Source: Dendrolimus kikuchii
Taxonomy: Eukaryota > Arthropoda > Insecta > Lepidoptera > Lasiocampidae
NCBI GenBank assembly: GCA_019925095.2
Contig: CM034413.1
Location: 563,001-627,000, forward strand
Reading direction: 5' to 3'
Length of the DNA stretch: 64,000 nt
Shown: in pieces, positions 31,114 to 43,152 of the stretch
Position numbering within the stretch: position 1 is the stretch's first letter
How the letters are laid out: the number at the start of each line of letters is the position of its first letter
Made by a program: the position numbers and the translations under genes
Notes under the pieces: generated by a model
Seen by the model: only the letters and a program-made list of their open reading frames with translations
Told to the model about the DNA's origin: nothing
Databases searched by the model: none

Positions 31114-31322
31114 GAGTAGTATAAATAATATATGTACATAAATTATATGAGCGTCTATCTGTCTGGGTGCATATGGGTATGGATAGGAGTATATCCCACA
31201 ACTTGAACTATGATATTAATTGTTTAATAGGTAGTATAAGGTTTTCAGTGTTTTCATAATCAATGTTTGATGGAAAAGATGATATAAATAAATAATATAA
31301 GATGTATAAATAAATAGAACAT

Positions 31323-31620
31323 TATAATAAGAGCACATAACTGTCCCACTGCTGGGCTCGGGCCTCCCATTATGGGGAACAGTCAGTATACCCGCCACGC
31401 TTGTCCAAGGCGACTTGGCAGGTTTGACACACCGGTTATCTCGATGTGCAGGTTGCATCACGATGTTTTCCTTCACCGTTGTTAGCACGTGGTAATTGTG
31501 ACAATATGCACATTAAGTCAGAAAACTGCCTAAGTGGTACATGCTTTCCAGCCAGGATCGAACCCGCGCCCTTTGAGGTTGGGAATCGTGCGCTAGCCAT
31601 TACGCTACCACTACTTAACG
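31323..31620 (-). mobile_element. SINE-C, intact layout
   Basis: In reverse: tggtagcgtaatggctagcg (box A-like), gggttcgatcctgg (box B), 'acaattaccacgtgc', 'acatcgagataaccggtgtgtcaaacc', 'gcccagcagtgggac'. A tRNA-derived short retroelement; the tRNA of origin was not determined. Confidence 0.75.
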
Positions 31621-31683
31621 AAATAGAACATTAAGTAACATTATTATGATGTTAATAATAATTAAACTATGGCATACTTAGGT

Positions 31684-32306
31684 GGACCCAAACGGAGCTG
31701 GACGCCCTAGATCGAAGAGTCCGTTGCCTACTGACAAAATATCGTATGCAATACCCACGTTCATGAGTAATGAGATTGTACATCTCGCGAAGATGTGGAG
31801 GCCGAGGCTTTCCAAATGCCAAAGATCTGCATAATCGCGAGGTGAACAATCTCAGGGCATATTTCCTTAATCCACCAGCAACTTGCCCTTCGATACGGTC
31901 TTGTGGAAATGGAGGTGCCTTATTACCAGTACTCGCCGGAGCCAGTTCTTGAAAACAGTCGTGCCACGCTCTACTGGGATCGATCAGTTATCACGGACAG
32001 GACTATTGTAGCCAATAAGCCTGATATCGTGATAATAGATCGATCTGCGCGACGAGCAATACTCGTTGACATCAGTATCCCGCATGACGATAACCTTGTA
32101 AAGAAAGAAAAAGAAAAGCTAAATAAGTACTTAGATCAACGAGCATTGTGCCGATAGTTGTCACCGTCAACGGTCTTATAGCGAAAAGCCTCGACTGTCA
32201 TCTAGAGAGGCTTTCACTGGGAGGCTGGGTGAAGGGCCAGATACAGAAGGCAGCACTCTTGGACACGGCACGGATTGTGAGAAGGTTCCTGTCTCTGGAG
32301 CCCTAA
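31684..32306 (+). pseudogene. R4/Dong-like LINE C-terminus with restriction-like endonuclease
   Basis: From 31684: WTQTELDALDRRVRCLLTKY, a stop at 31768-31770, VMRLYISRRCGGRGFPN, and, in another frame from 31903, TIVANKPDIVIIDRSARRAI followed by VDISIPHDDNLVKKEKEKL. KPD...VDISI is the PD-(D/E)xK-type core of the restriction-like endonuclease found at the C-terminus of site-preferring LINEs. A further frameshift near 32150 precedes GGWVKGQIQKAALLDTARIV and the final stop (32304-32306). At least three disabling changes. The clade is recalled from family features, not checked. Bases 32307-32714 are A+T-rich. Confidence 0.75.
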
Positions 32307-32714
32307 CCACCGGTAGTTTGGACCCTAGGCCCCGCTGGCGGTGATCTGCAAGATTTTATATATTTTTTTTATTGAATATGTATTTTATTTTTGATGTATT
32401 TTTATAAAAGAATAATGTTATTTATTTTTTTATAAAAAAATGTCTACTTTTATATATTTAAAAAAAATGTAAAATTTTTGAAAATAAATGGATATAACAT
32501 ATTAAACTATCGACAGTGTCCCATGACTACAACCCCTTGCAGCGTCGTGCGATAATATCCGGCGGCAATGTGCACCGATCAAGGACAAGATTGTTCTATT
32601 ATTGCACAAGGCTGTAGCATATGTCGATAAAATTTTATCGATATGTATTTTCTTTTCTTAAGACTGTTACAAATAATTATAACTACTTTTTAACACATGT
32701 ACTTCACATGATCC

Positions 32715-32850
32715 ATCTTTTTTTTATGTTTGCTTATAGGCAAACTGGCAGACGGGTCCACTTGATGGCAAGTGGCTACCGTCGCCCATGGACATCTGCA
32801 ACACTAAGGGAGCCGATGCGTTGTCTACCTCGTGGAGACTTTAAAAATGT
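32715..32850 (-). mobile_element. LINE tail related to SINE-A
   Basis: 'tttttttatgtttgcttataggcaaactggcagacgggtccacttgatggcaagtggctaccgtcgcccatggacatctgcaacacta' is the same tail type as SINE-A, but more like the autonomous LINE. Confidence 0.65.
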
Positions 32851-32889
32851 GTTTACGCCTTTTTTGAAGAGCCCTATATTTTTTTTTAG

Positions 32890-33205
32890 GGTCTTCTTCC
32901 TCGGTTTGTAATGAGGAGGTTGGGGCCTCGAGGTATATATACCTCTTTACCCCGGCTGCAACTCAGTGGGCAACTACCCACCGGTAATTGGGTTTGGAGC
33001 TGCTGGAGTCTTCTCCGCATGGCGATGGCTTCTCAGCAGCTCTCGTTGGCCAATCTGCGGCGTTCGGTGGCCTTCGCGAGCTTTCCGCTGGCTACTTCCG
33101 CGGCTTAGTGGGCCATTTATTGGCGTTCGATGGCCATCTCGGGCTTTAGGTGGCCATCTGTGGCTTCTGGTGGCCTGAAAGCAGCTTTGTGGATTTTGCA
33201 ACCTC
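32890..33205 (+). repeat. R1-type LINE 3' untranslated region
   Basis: GC-rich; 'gggcaactacccaccggtaattggg' and repeated 'ggtggccttcg/ggtggccatc' words. Same family in reverse at 43800-44180 ('ggcaactacccc...ggtatcgggg'). ORFs here on both strands are by-products. Confidence 0.5.
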
Positions 33206-33545
33206 ACGCCATCGCCCTGATTAGGTGAGCTTATGAGATCACGAGGAGGCGGCAACCAGGTGCGTTGATGGTCTGGTGGCCGTGCGTGTAGTGGAGCAAT
33301 CCCGTGGAGTGACGTGTGGCCGCCATTGTCGGCGCGGTCGAACATTCGTCGTACCATCTTCGCCACAAATTCCTCAACACTGGCCCACATCGCGATAACG
33401 TCGTTCCTGACCCATATTATAATGCTGTGGGAAAACCGTGGGAGGGAGCTCATTCCACAGCTTGCTCACGTATGGCATAAAGGAGCAAGCGCCACAAACA
33501 GTGGATAATTTCCAGGTGTCAAGGAAGTGTAGATGAACTCCCAGT
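33206..33545. repeat. GC-rich LINE-like debris
   Basis: GC-rich stretch 'cgtgtggccgccattgtcggcgcggtcgaac...ggagggagctcattccacagcttgctcacg'. Probably LINE-derived by composition and position; no intact domain seen. Bases 33546-34320 show no recognised gene. Confidence 0.35.
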
Positions 33546-34320
33546 CGCCGGCGGGCAGTGCGGTCTATCTACTCTTTATCGGTCAATCTTGCAGTTTAAC
33601 ATTCTTTTTGTCACGTAAGTTTCATTATTCCTCATGACACTCCTATACCATCTTAGTTTTCTTCCTCTATATTTCTCAGTCGTACTGCTGTAGCTGGTAA
33701 TATGATAATACGACTATATCACTGCATACATATATTAAACTAAAAAAATATAATTACGAGAGAGAGGGGGGTGGGTTTTTTTTGCCTTGGCAGTCGTTTT
33801 ACTATTTCTTTTGGTGACGGTACCGCCCTGAAGTGTCCGCAGGTCCAGGGGTGGTGCCGACGGTGCTGAGCTTGGTAACTTGGACTACCAGGGATGACCT
33901 TCCAGGTGTAATGCTTGATGAGTCCTCCACTTCTTTTCCACAAAAACTCCAGACCAAAACGTGGGTTATAAACACTAAATATATGTAGTTAGATTTAAGT
34001 TTTATGTAACGTGTTGGTTGTTTCAAATTTTACAACGAAGGGGCACACCGAGCACCGATGTGCTGTCAAAACGCGCGGCCTGCGAGCCGCCGCAACCGGT
34101 TGCTAAGACCACTAAAAGCTAGTGTATCACTCGGCGATGCTCGCGTTTATTATTTTAATAATTATTTTTAAAATATATATAATATTACGTTACACTGCTG
34201 CAACTTTCAAAGGTCTTACGCGCTTATTTCTCACCTTATCCACCTTCGTTTACTCCGTTTTTATACATCATTAATCCCTGTTGTCAAATTAATTTTAGCT
34301 TTAATGTCATCATATAGTAA

Positions 34321-34588
34321 CTTGAAATGCATGATGAAAGAATGACTAAACAGATATACAATGCAAAAGTGGATGGATGCAGAATTCGTGGAAGGCCACG
34401 AGACACCTTCCATGATCAAATTGATCGTGTACTAGCAGAAAGTGATGTCAGGAGCCTTAAGAATAGACGAGCGTTCATGACAAGAGTTATGAATGTCAAA
34501 GAAGCAAGTGAAGTGTGTAAGAATAAGCCTAAATGGCACTCTGTTGTTCGTGCCTACCCCGCAAGGGAACTGGCGTGAAGTTATGTAT
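34321..34588 (+). mobile_element. LINE-T 5'-truncated copy
   Basis: Starts at 'tgcatgatgaaagaatgac' and ends at gaagttatgtatgtatgtat. ATATAGTAAC occurs on both sides (about 34312 and 34593), an approximate target duplication. Bases 34604-34987 show no gene. Confidence 0.85.
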
Positions 34589-34987
34589 GTATGTATATAG
34601 TAACCTTAAATTTATCGATAATTTGTATCAATTTTGTCACAGCCTTACGTATCTTTGAGGTTGTTGCATTATTGCTTCGATATCGGCCCATTTATCCTAT
34701 GATAACGCCGTCAATGCCTTATTAATGCTGTCAAACTAGAAATAATATGAGATGATGTCACTGAAACGATCGTAGTGGTGTTACTTAAAAATTTGCTAAA
34801 CTATGTCAAAAGATAATATAGAGGTTTAATAAATCTATCTATAGGTACTATACTATAATAAATGTGTAAATGAGTTTGTACATTGCGTTTAAAAATGTGA
34901 AAAAAATCAGGGGATAATTCGGAACTAGAACTTGTATGACATTTTCTCAAGTTCATACAATTATCGTACAAATCAATTTGAATCGAT

Positions 34988-35438
34988 GTGTTTTTTTCTT
35001 TATTGCAGGCGTTCGTTTTGCCAGGTGGTAGGGCATTTGCCCGACTGAATAGCTACCACCCCTGGTCTAAAGCATGTCGCCATAACAACCTTGAGTTGTG
35101 TTCCGGCATTAGTGACCAGGTTCCAGTGACCCTTAAGAGAGCAGCAGCGCATCTGTAGCACCTTTGGTGTTGCAAATGTCCATAGGCGATGGTAACTGAA
35201 CTCCTGCAATAGAAAAAAAAAAAAAAGTTCAGCAGACCGGCAGACGGCCCACTTGATGGAAAGCGGTTGCTATCGCCTATCGCCATTTGCAACACCAAAA
35301 GTGCTATAAATGCGCTGCTGCTCTCTTAAGGGGGACTGGAACCTGTTCACTAATGCCGGAACACAACTCAAGGTTGTTATGGCGGCATACTCTAGACCAG
35401 GGTGATAGCCATCCAGTCGGGTAAATGCCCTACCACTT
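34988..35438 (-). mobile_element. SINE-A (minus) split by a second, opposite SINE-A
   Basis: The outer copy begins ttttttctttattgcaggcgttc (34988-35012), is interrupted, and resumes at gttcagcagaccgg (35228) down to 'ccctaccactt' (head truncated). GTTC is present at both junctions. Confidence 0.8.
35013..35227 (+). mobile_element. SINE-A inserted in a SINE-A
   Basis: 5'-truncated (starts 'ttttgccaggtggtagggc'), with a full tail gcaatagaaaaaaaaaaaaaa. It lies inside the outer copy in opposite orientation, so the two form an inverted pair. Bases 35439-36110 show no gene. Confidence 0.82.
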
Positions 35439-36109
35439 AGCAAAATGTGTATGCGAGACTTGACATTCGGGCTCTGTTTTTTGTATTTTGTTTACACAGA
35501 CACATCGATATTCAATGAGTAGGCGATTATCGCCCTTCTACTATGCAATATTTTTAGCATGAGAGTCTGTCTGTGTAAACGGCCCTTTAGACAAAGGAAA
35601 ACAATCTCTGCCTATACAATCTGTGTAATAAAAGATGTCCGTGAAGATACGACCTTTTGTAAGTGAATAACATTAAGTTGAAAGGCCCCAATAATCCGCT
35701 GCCGACTTCCATTACATCAATCTTACTTCGAATAATTTCATGATTTAAGCTAAAAGCGTTTCAACTCATTCATTACGAATATTATTAAGCAGAAATACCT
35801 ACTGCTTAAACGAGAAATTTCCTATAATTAGATATTGAACACAATGTACACCTTTCGCACTGGTTCCTTGAACCCGTGGTACCCCAAATAAAACGGTGGT
35901 TACCTCAAAGCAAGATAACGAGCTAAGCTGTCCTCAATACAAGTGACATACTTAAACCATAACGCGATGTAAATCGACGCTAACGCCATCTAGGGCTCGA
36001 CAAAACAATAATCCATAACACAAAACTGACACACACAATTGAACGCTACAAAGCCTCTCGTTGAATTCTTAACACACAATTTAGAAAAAATACTAAAATT
36101 TGAAAAATC

Positions 36110-36910
36110 TACACTAATATTACACAGAGGAAAGATTTGTATTTTTGTATGTTTGTAACGAATAAACTCAAAAACTACTAGATCGATTTCAAAAATTCTT
36201 TCACCATTATAATGCTGCATTATCCCTAAATAACATAGATACTTGCGGGGTAGGCACGAACAACAGAGCGCCATTCAGGCTTATTCTTACACACCTCACT
36301 TGCTTCTTTGACATTCATAGCTCTTGTCATGCACGCTCGTCTGTTCTTAAGGCTCCTAACATCACCTTCTGCTAGTACACGATCAATTTGATCATGAAAG
36401 GTGTTTCGTGGCCTTCCACGACTTCTGCATCCATCTTTCCACATGCCCGAACCACCGGAGCATTCTTTTCCTTACATTCACCCCGACACTCTCTTTCAGA
36501 CCAACTCTCTTTCTTACTTCGGTATTACGAACGCGGTCCGCGAGCGTCACTCCGCAGATTTTGCCTTTCATGCTCTCTCTTCCATACCCAACTCTCGCTT
36601 CCATACGTGAGCGTAGGTACCAGCACCGCGTTGTGTATGGCAAGTTGGACCTTCTGGCCGAGGTTCTTAGCGCCTAGAAGTTTACCTAACGCTCCATTCA
36701 AACTATTCCCCAAATTCACTCTTCTTTCTATATCAGCGGTGTACCTTCCATCCCTGCTAAAAGCACATCCAAGATATACAAATAAATAACATAGGGTATA
36801 ATTATTTTTACAAATAGTTCGGGATCCTTGCTAAAACTTCAATAATATAACCCAAGTTGAAATTTTTTTGCCATTAACCACCCGTGCGAAGTCGGGACGG
36901 GCTGCTAGTG
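36110..36910. repeat. Rep-P-like element holding a LINE-T
   Basis: Left 'aactcaaaaactactagatcgatttc...tataatgctgcattatccctaaataacatag'; right 'cccgtgcgaagtcgggacgggctgctagtgtaat'. Split by the LINE-T at 36239-36782. Confidence 0.5.
36239..36782 (-). mobile_element. LINE-T, longest copy, lacking its 3' tail
   Basis: Encodes, in reverse, VNLGNSLNGALGKLLGAKN, LVPTLTYGSESWVWKREHE (the YGSESW motif follows the RT domain in LINEs), ICGVTLADRVRNTEVRKRV, then the usual GRPR part, with frameshifts. It is flanked by a 12-bp duplication TAAATAACATAG (36227-36238, 36783-36794), yet the usual 3' end (ggcgtgaagttatg plus ATGT repeats) is absent: it stops at the ttgcgggg position. Bases 36911-37070 are unremarkable. 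Confidence 0.82.
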
Positions 36911-37070
36911 TAATCGGTGTTTCCTTCCAATCTCGGTACCCACAGCAGCAATATTATAGTAGTTTTCGTAGCCTCCGCACTCTTGTCCACTAAGTGTTGT
37001 AGATATAATTATAATTGCCTGTACATCCTCTGAAGTTTCACTTCTACTACACACACATAATCTATATATA

Positions 37071-37935
37071 TATAAAAATGAATCCCTATTTCCCTTGGTC
37101 ACGCCATCACGCGTGAACGGCTGGATCGATTTCGCTAATTTTTTTTTTGTTCTGTTTGTTATTGTCAGAAGGTTAGAAAATGTACATACATACATACATA
37201 ACTTCACGCCAGTTCCCTTGCGGGGTAGGCACGAACAACAGAGTGCCATTTAGGCTTATTCTTACACACCTCACTTGCCTCTTTGACATTCATAACTCTT
37301 GTCATGCAAGCTCGTCTGTTCTTAAGGCTCCTGACATCACCTTCTGCTAGTACACGATCAATTTGATCATGGAAGGTGTGTCGTGGCCTTCCACGACTTC
37401 TGCATCCATCCACTTTTGCATTGTATATCTGTTTAGTCATTCTTTCATCATGCATTCTTTAGAAAATGTAAGACTACTTAACCGCCATATAAAATTATTT
37501 CCAATCTAACCTTAGCGCTTTGGACAATATAAACTTTTTTGATGTAACCTTATGACGTTTGACATAGAATTGACAAAGAGGATGTAAAAAAACTGAATAT
37601 CGCTTAAAACAGATACTTCTGTCGGAGTTATTTTATTGATAAAATACATGTAAAATAATGAATTTAACTGTAATCGGGTTCCAATATTTAGATGAAATTA
37701 TTTTTGTGTGTGTTCAAGTGGGTCCCGGGATGGTTAAGATTATAGATCTACTAGGTAGAGTCTACCGCTATAGTCTTCCTAAAGGGTGGGACCTATTTTC
37801 ATGTTTTTTTTTTGTTTTTATTAAAGTGGATTTGAGAATGGTTTAAATTAACTATTGGTCCCGGTAAACGTCGCTGCAATCGGGTTCTAGATTTTTATTT
37901 CTAAGGGCAGAACAACATCTGCCGGGTAGAGCTAG
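37071..37935 (+). mobile_element. Heli-Y-like element holding a LINE-T
   Basis: Starts TCTATATATATATAAAAATG, ends CATCTGCCGGGTAGAGCTAG, and lies between A (37070) and T (37936). The ends are Heli-Y-like (compare 18704 and 51351), but the 5' third differs, so it may be another subfamily. Contains the LINE-T at 37185-37458. Confidence 0.55.
37185..37458 (-). mobile_element. LINE-T with 12-bp target duplication
   Basis: ACAT tail and reversed RT C-terminus (from HDERMTKQIY). Flanked by TTAGAAAATGTA at 37173-37184 and 37459-37470. Confidence 0.9.
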
Positions 37936-37944
37936 TTGTTAATA

Positions 37945-38295
37945 AATACACCTATCACACACAAAGAGCCTAAAAATTAATAACCCAGGCACAGAGAAGA
38001 AAAAAACAACACACATGGCACACTGCACATGCACTTCCTCACAACACCAGCATGCAACAGATACACTCTACATTAGTATAAGTTTAGTATTAAAACTAGA
38101 ATAAATTAACGTAATAAGTTATTCGTAAGATACATACACCTCAACACAAAAATCAATAAACTAATGTCACACACAAGAACCAAAATAACTAATAAGCGTG
38201 TTAAATTCAAAAAATTAAATCTAAAAATTAAGTTGTAAAAAAGGGTACGGAACTCGAGTCCGTAGAGTTGTTCATAATTAAAAAAAAAAAAAGAA
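37945..38295 (-). repeat. Rep-Z copy
   Basis: Reverse copy of 53425-53700 ('gggtacggaactcgagtccgtagag', 'cacatgcacttcctcacaacaccagcatg'). A degenerate third copy lies at 62220-62335. No coding content. Bases 38296-38600 show no gene. Confidence 0.65.
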
Positions 38296-38601
38296 ATACA
38301 CCTATCTCACTACGAACAGTTTTCAGGGTGTAGTACGAAACTTAGCTGGCAAGTTTTTACTTCTGCCTGCCTTGCAAGAAGTAAAGCTTGCGGATATTAC
38401 AGTACATTAGAATAGAAGGTCGAGAGAGCGGTGCCGCGCGATAAGGCCGGCCATCATCCTAATGACACGACGGACCCCTACCATTTGCTTCTTTGCATAT
38501 CTCTCCTTCTCTCCCAGTCATTTAGGATCGAGATAATATCTCTTTTACTTGTATGGCCTTCTACTATGGCATACTTTTGGGTCAGCTCCGTCGTCATTGG
38601 C

Positions 38602-38919
38602 CTTTTTTTTATTTTATTGCATGAGTTCAGCAGACAGGCAGACGGCCCACTTGATGGAAAGCGGTTACCATCGCCTATGGACATTTGCAACACCAAAAGT
38701 GCTACAAATGCGCTGCTGCTCTCTTAAGGAAGACTGGAACCCGGTCACTAATGCCGGAACACAACACAAGGTTGTTATGGCGAGATACTTTAGACCAGGG
38801 GTGGTCGCCATCCAGTCGAGCAAATACCCTACCACCTGGCTGTGGGTTGTTTAGTCGCCTCTTACGACAGGCCGCCAGGCCGCAGGAAATTGTATTCTTT
38901 CTCCGTTCCTGCACGGATA
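38602..38919 (-). mobile_element. SINE-A, full length
   Basis: ttttttttattttattgcatgagttcagc to 'gttcctgcacggataaa'. Bases 38920-39284 show no gene. Confidence 0.88.
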
Positions 38920-39284
38920 AAACGGCCTTGTGTTAATCGGCTGCCTTCAGGGGGAGTTTTCGTTACGCTGCATCGAAGTGCTGGAATAGCATACCGCCGC
39001 CGATAAGGAACCTGCAGTCTGTTTTTGGGTTCGGAACTAACTTAAAAAAATTCTTAATTGATCATCAATTTCGCCAGAGAGACCTTAAATACGACACAAG
39101 TATTTTATAATATGTCGATTATTACGATATGACAAACCATTATCAATTTATAATTACTTTTGTCTTGTTCGTCATTTCTGGCCAGTTTTTTTTTTTGTTA
39201 TTTTCTTTTATTTGTAATTAGAACAATGTTCATATAAATTAGTAATTTATTTTGCATAATTTTATAACAAATGTTTATAGTTTT

Positions 39285-39475
39285 AATTTGCTTTGTGGAG
39301 CTAAGCCGTGGCATCACTTACAGGTACTTGCGGAAGATCAGCGCTGGTTGTGAAACTAGCAATATGCTAAGCAAGAGCCTTTTTAGGACATCACAATTAA
39401 TTGTTACATATATTATCATATAAGTCTTTTTGTATCTTGTCCTAAATAAATAATTTTTCTTTCTTTTCTTCTTCT
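39285..39475 (+). repeat. Rep-R copy
   Basis: 'gtggcatcacttacaggtacttgcggaagatcagcgctgg' to 'cctaaataaataatttttctttctttt'. Repeated at 57310-57465 and reversed at 26161. Ending in aataaa plus TTTCT repeats suggests a LINE 3' end. Bases 39476-39889 show no recognised gene. Confidence 0.55.
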
Positions 39476-39889
39476 TTCTAATCGTATTTCTTAAGGTGAG
39501 TAAGATCCGATTGCTCACTTCCACCTTCCCTTACCCAATCTTCCCTCTTCATCACCCTAATCCATTCCTCTCTCTCTCATTATTCCTGCCTGATCCCCGT
39601 ATCTCAACCCCTCCACCCCACCTTAAAGGCTCGTAACGCGTTGGCTTCTTAGTGTTTAAATTATTTATAGGCGACTTAGCATTAAGTAAAACTTTCTATG
39701 AGACGTCTTGTAGTACTTACCATGAGTCGTCTGCCTCTTTGCCAGCTTCACAGTAATAAGTAAATTGGAAAAGCAAAGAGACGTGCGACATGAAATAAGT
39801 GGTGCCATCTATTTGATACTTATGTAACTTAGTTGACAGCAGAACTCATAATTACCGACCGATCGGTTTAAAAAAAAATTTAAATTAAA

Positions 39890-40020
39890 ATGAAACCTAT
39901 GCTATATCCTAAGTTGGAACAAATCCAGCGAAATAAACAAATCATCAAAATCGGTTGAGTAGTTCGGAGTTCATCGCGGTCAAACACTGTGACAGGGAAT
40001 TTATATATACACGTATATCA
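39890..40020. repeat. Rep-P fragment
   Basis: 'aaatcatcaaaatcggttgagtagttcgg' with 'gggaatttatatatac' following. No gene. Confidence 0.4.
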
Positions 40021-40306
40021 TAGATTGCGTTAAACATGCAGGTGTTAAAAGATTCAAGGTTTTTATCTTAATTTTTTTAATATCTATCATGCTTTTAAAA
40101 AACACATTTCTCAACATACATATAAATATCTTAATTACCTAGTATCTAAATTTCTCAATCAGTTGAACTTTAAGGTATGTATTCGAGACAGTCGACAGAG
40201 AGACAAAACATGCGACAGGCGACTGACACATGAGACAGAGATCAAGAGACACAGTAGAAGAACTATCACTCATGGAAGTCGGTCGCCTCTGCTTGCTCAA
40301 ATTTGC

Positions 40307-40476
40307 TTTTTTTTATTATTGTACATCACACAGACTGACAATCCACGTAATGGAAAGTGGTTACAGCCACCTATAGATATTTGCAATACCAATATGCTGT
40401 CAGCCTCGAAGGGGCAACTTATGGCGGCATATTCTTGTTCCTATCCAGACGGGTCATATGCCACCACTTACCATAG
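40307..40476 (-). mobile_element. SINE-A, degenerate
   Basis: 'ttttttttattattgtacatcacacagactgacaatccacgtaatggaaagtggttac' to 'ccaccacttacc'. An old, eroded copy. Bases 40477-40924 show no gene. Confidence 0.65.
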
Positions 40477-40924
40477 AGTCAAGTGATATATTGTGAAGTT
40501 AAAAGTCACAAAATACCATGAAACCCGAAAAAGTAACTATTAAAAATTAAAACAAATTCATAGTAGCACCATATTTCTTACAGAGGTTTATTGAAATCAG
40601 CCGTTTTCACTCGAACGAGTTTTATAGCAAGTCGTAAAGATTGGCGGGCATCATTTTATTTTCGAAAACAAATGGTAGCTTAATGTCGTCGGTGATAAAA
40701 ACATTGGGAGTTGTTTCAGAGATTTCTTGATTAGAATAATAAACGACTTCAAGACGTTTTAATCTTGAGTATTATTGAAACTCAACAGAATCCTGACTAA
40801 TATTATAAAATGCAAATAGTTTGTTTGTATATTCTTTTGTTTGTATTACTCCAATACGGAACATGCAGTAAGTTCAAGATAGGGTTGCCAACCGTAATAT
40901 ATTTTAACCAATTGTACGAGTACT

Positions 40925-40964
40925 ATATATACAGTACTACTGTACACAGTAGTACTGTATATAT
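40925..40964. repeat. 40-bp perfect palindrome
   Basis: ATATATACAGTACTACTGT, two spacer bases, then its exact inverse (19-bp arms). It is part of a larger inverted repeat whose partner lies beyond the SINE-A (41289-41325). Confidence 0.9.
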
Positions 40965-40980
40965 TGTACACAGTATATAT

Positions 40981-41286
40981 TTTTTTTATTGCAGATCAGC
41001 AGACAGGCAAATGGCCCACTTGATGGAAAGCGGTTACCATCGCCTATGGACATTTGCAACACCAAAGGTGCTACAAATGCGCTGCTGCTCTCTTAAGGGA
41101 AACTGGAACCTGGTCACTAATGCCGGAACACAACTCGAAGGTTGTTATGGCGACATACTTTAGACCAGGGGTGTTAGCCATCCAGTCGGGCAAATGCCCT
41201 ACCTGGCTGTGGGTTGTTAAGTCGCCTCTTACGACAGGCCGCCCGGCCGCAGGATATTGTACTCTTTCTCCGTTCCTGCACGGATG
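40981..41286 (-). mobile_element. SINE-A inside an inverted repeat
   Basis: ttttttttattgcagatcagc to 'gttcctgcacggatg'. Left flank atattgtacacagtatat and right flank atatacagtactactgtgtacaatat are inverted copies. Bases 41330-41697 hold no recognised gene. Confidence 0.87.
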
Positions 41287-41697
41287 AAAATAATATATAC
41301 AGTACTACTGTGTACAATATATCACCTTCCAGAAAAATTTCTAACAATACAATCAAACACTGGTTTCGCCGAGGAACACCTCCATAGAAATTCTTCCTCC
41401 CCATCCTCGCTACCAAGAAAATAATAAACTTTTAAATGAAGAATGCGCAAAATAAGGGACATTCAGCTAATGTCAGTACTGTGATCGCAAGACATAGAGA
41501 TAAACGTTTATTGAAACACAATAAAGAATAAACTATTATAAATTAATGATCATATACAAATCCCAGGGACAGTGTGAACCCCCGGGGGACGATTGCAGTG
41601 TGGTGGTGGACTGGTGGCGAGGTAAGTATTCTTCCCTTGCTCCTTCTTCCACGTCCTTTTGCCTTCTCCCGGCCATCGCCTAGCGCCCGCAAACACT

Positions 41698-41862
41698 TTT
41701 GCCAGGTGGTAGGGTATTTGCTCGACTGCCGCAATTATGTATGCCGCCATAACAACCTTGAGTTGTGTTCGGGCCTTAGTGACCAGGTTCCAGTCTCCCT
41801 TAAGAGAGCAGCAGCGCATTTTTAGCCCCTTCGGTGTTGCAAATGTCCATAGGCGATGGTAT
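41698..41862 (+). mobile_element. SINE-A internal fragment
   Basis: From 'tttgccaggtggtaggg' to 'tgtccataggcgatggta'; both ends absent. Bases 41863-42658 are A+T-rich and contain no recognised gene. Confidence 0.8.
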
Positions 41863-42658
41863 GATATATTAAATGAATATTTAAATGACAAAATTATATT
41901 TTTTTTATGAACTAGGTACCTTATGTATATATAGGTATACATATATATATACAAGATATTATGAACCTTGACTCTGTTACTTTTTATTTTCGTTGACATT
42001 GTTGTAGTTTGATACACAATTTTATAATTTAATGGTTGACATTTTATTATGTAAATAATTATATAAATATATTATACCATAATTTGTAAGCAGGACACTT
42101 GTACATATGCATGCCGAAAGGTGGAATTTGGAGAACTGTACTACGTTAAATTTAACAGCTTTTCGTATTAAATAAATTGAATTGAATTGAATATTATATA
42201 AAAAAAATACGAAATGTATTTCTATATTTTCATCGTTAATTCAGTTATTGCGCTTTTGTTCAGATACTTTTGATTAATTTAGAAAATAATTATCTGTGCT
42301 GGCCAAAGCAAAAAGAAGTAATAAATACATATGGAAAATGCTATAATGAAATAAATAAAATATATAATAAACAGTAAAAAATAAATATGTAGTCTTTTTT
42401 TCACCTGAACGCAAAATGATATTTTTACAGCTTAAAAATAAAAAATCTGTATTTTTTTCAAAGAAAAGTGACAACCCTAGTTCAAGGGTCTAAGGATAAA
42501 CTCAAGAAATTTCTTGGTAACCATGAAAAAGTCACAGGCGAGACAAAGACACGACACCAGCATGATATAATTCTGGTGTGGTTTTAAGGCTGTTTTTTTA
42601 TTCATTTTCTTTGTTTATCAAATCATCTGTTGTGTATATATCGTTAAATCTATTATAT

Positions 42659-43152
42659 TGTTACGAGTTGCAGGCCTCGAATTAAAATGCCATGGGAAAT
42701 ATTATTATAGAGTTTATTAGAACTATACAAACACATATAACGCAGGTACAAATGTAACCGAACACAACAACCAAACGTAATGCAGAGGGTCGTAATTCAA
42801 TAAAACGCGCAAAGTCCGTGGTTATTAGATTCCCTATTGTAGTACACGCGTCTCGCTTTGATCGTGGTTCTCGCTCGACTGCCCCCTCCCTCAATCAGGC
42901 CATCGTTTTATACTGTACAAATTCAATGTGCCCGTATCATAGTCGACATAATCCGAAACACCTGGCTAATGATTCGGCCGGCTGTTCTCTAGAAACGTAT
43001 GCCAATAAATAATTAAACAAAAGGAGACGATCATAAAAGAATTACAATAGTTTCAATGTTATTATTTATTAGTTCAAATGCCCACGGGTAATAAATGTGA
43101 TTCTACAAATCTGTTCGTGGAATTTGTCTTTGTCGGCGCCTAGGTTGTAACA
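42659..43152 (-). mobile_element. Solo LTR, LTR-ATAT family
   Basis: 494 bp, TGTTACGAGTTGC...TAGGTTGTAACA, with ATAT at 42655-42658 and 43153-43156. Confidence 0.9.
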
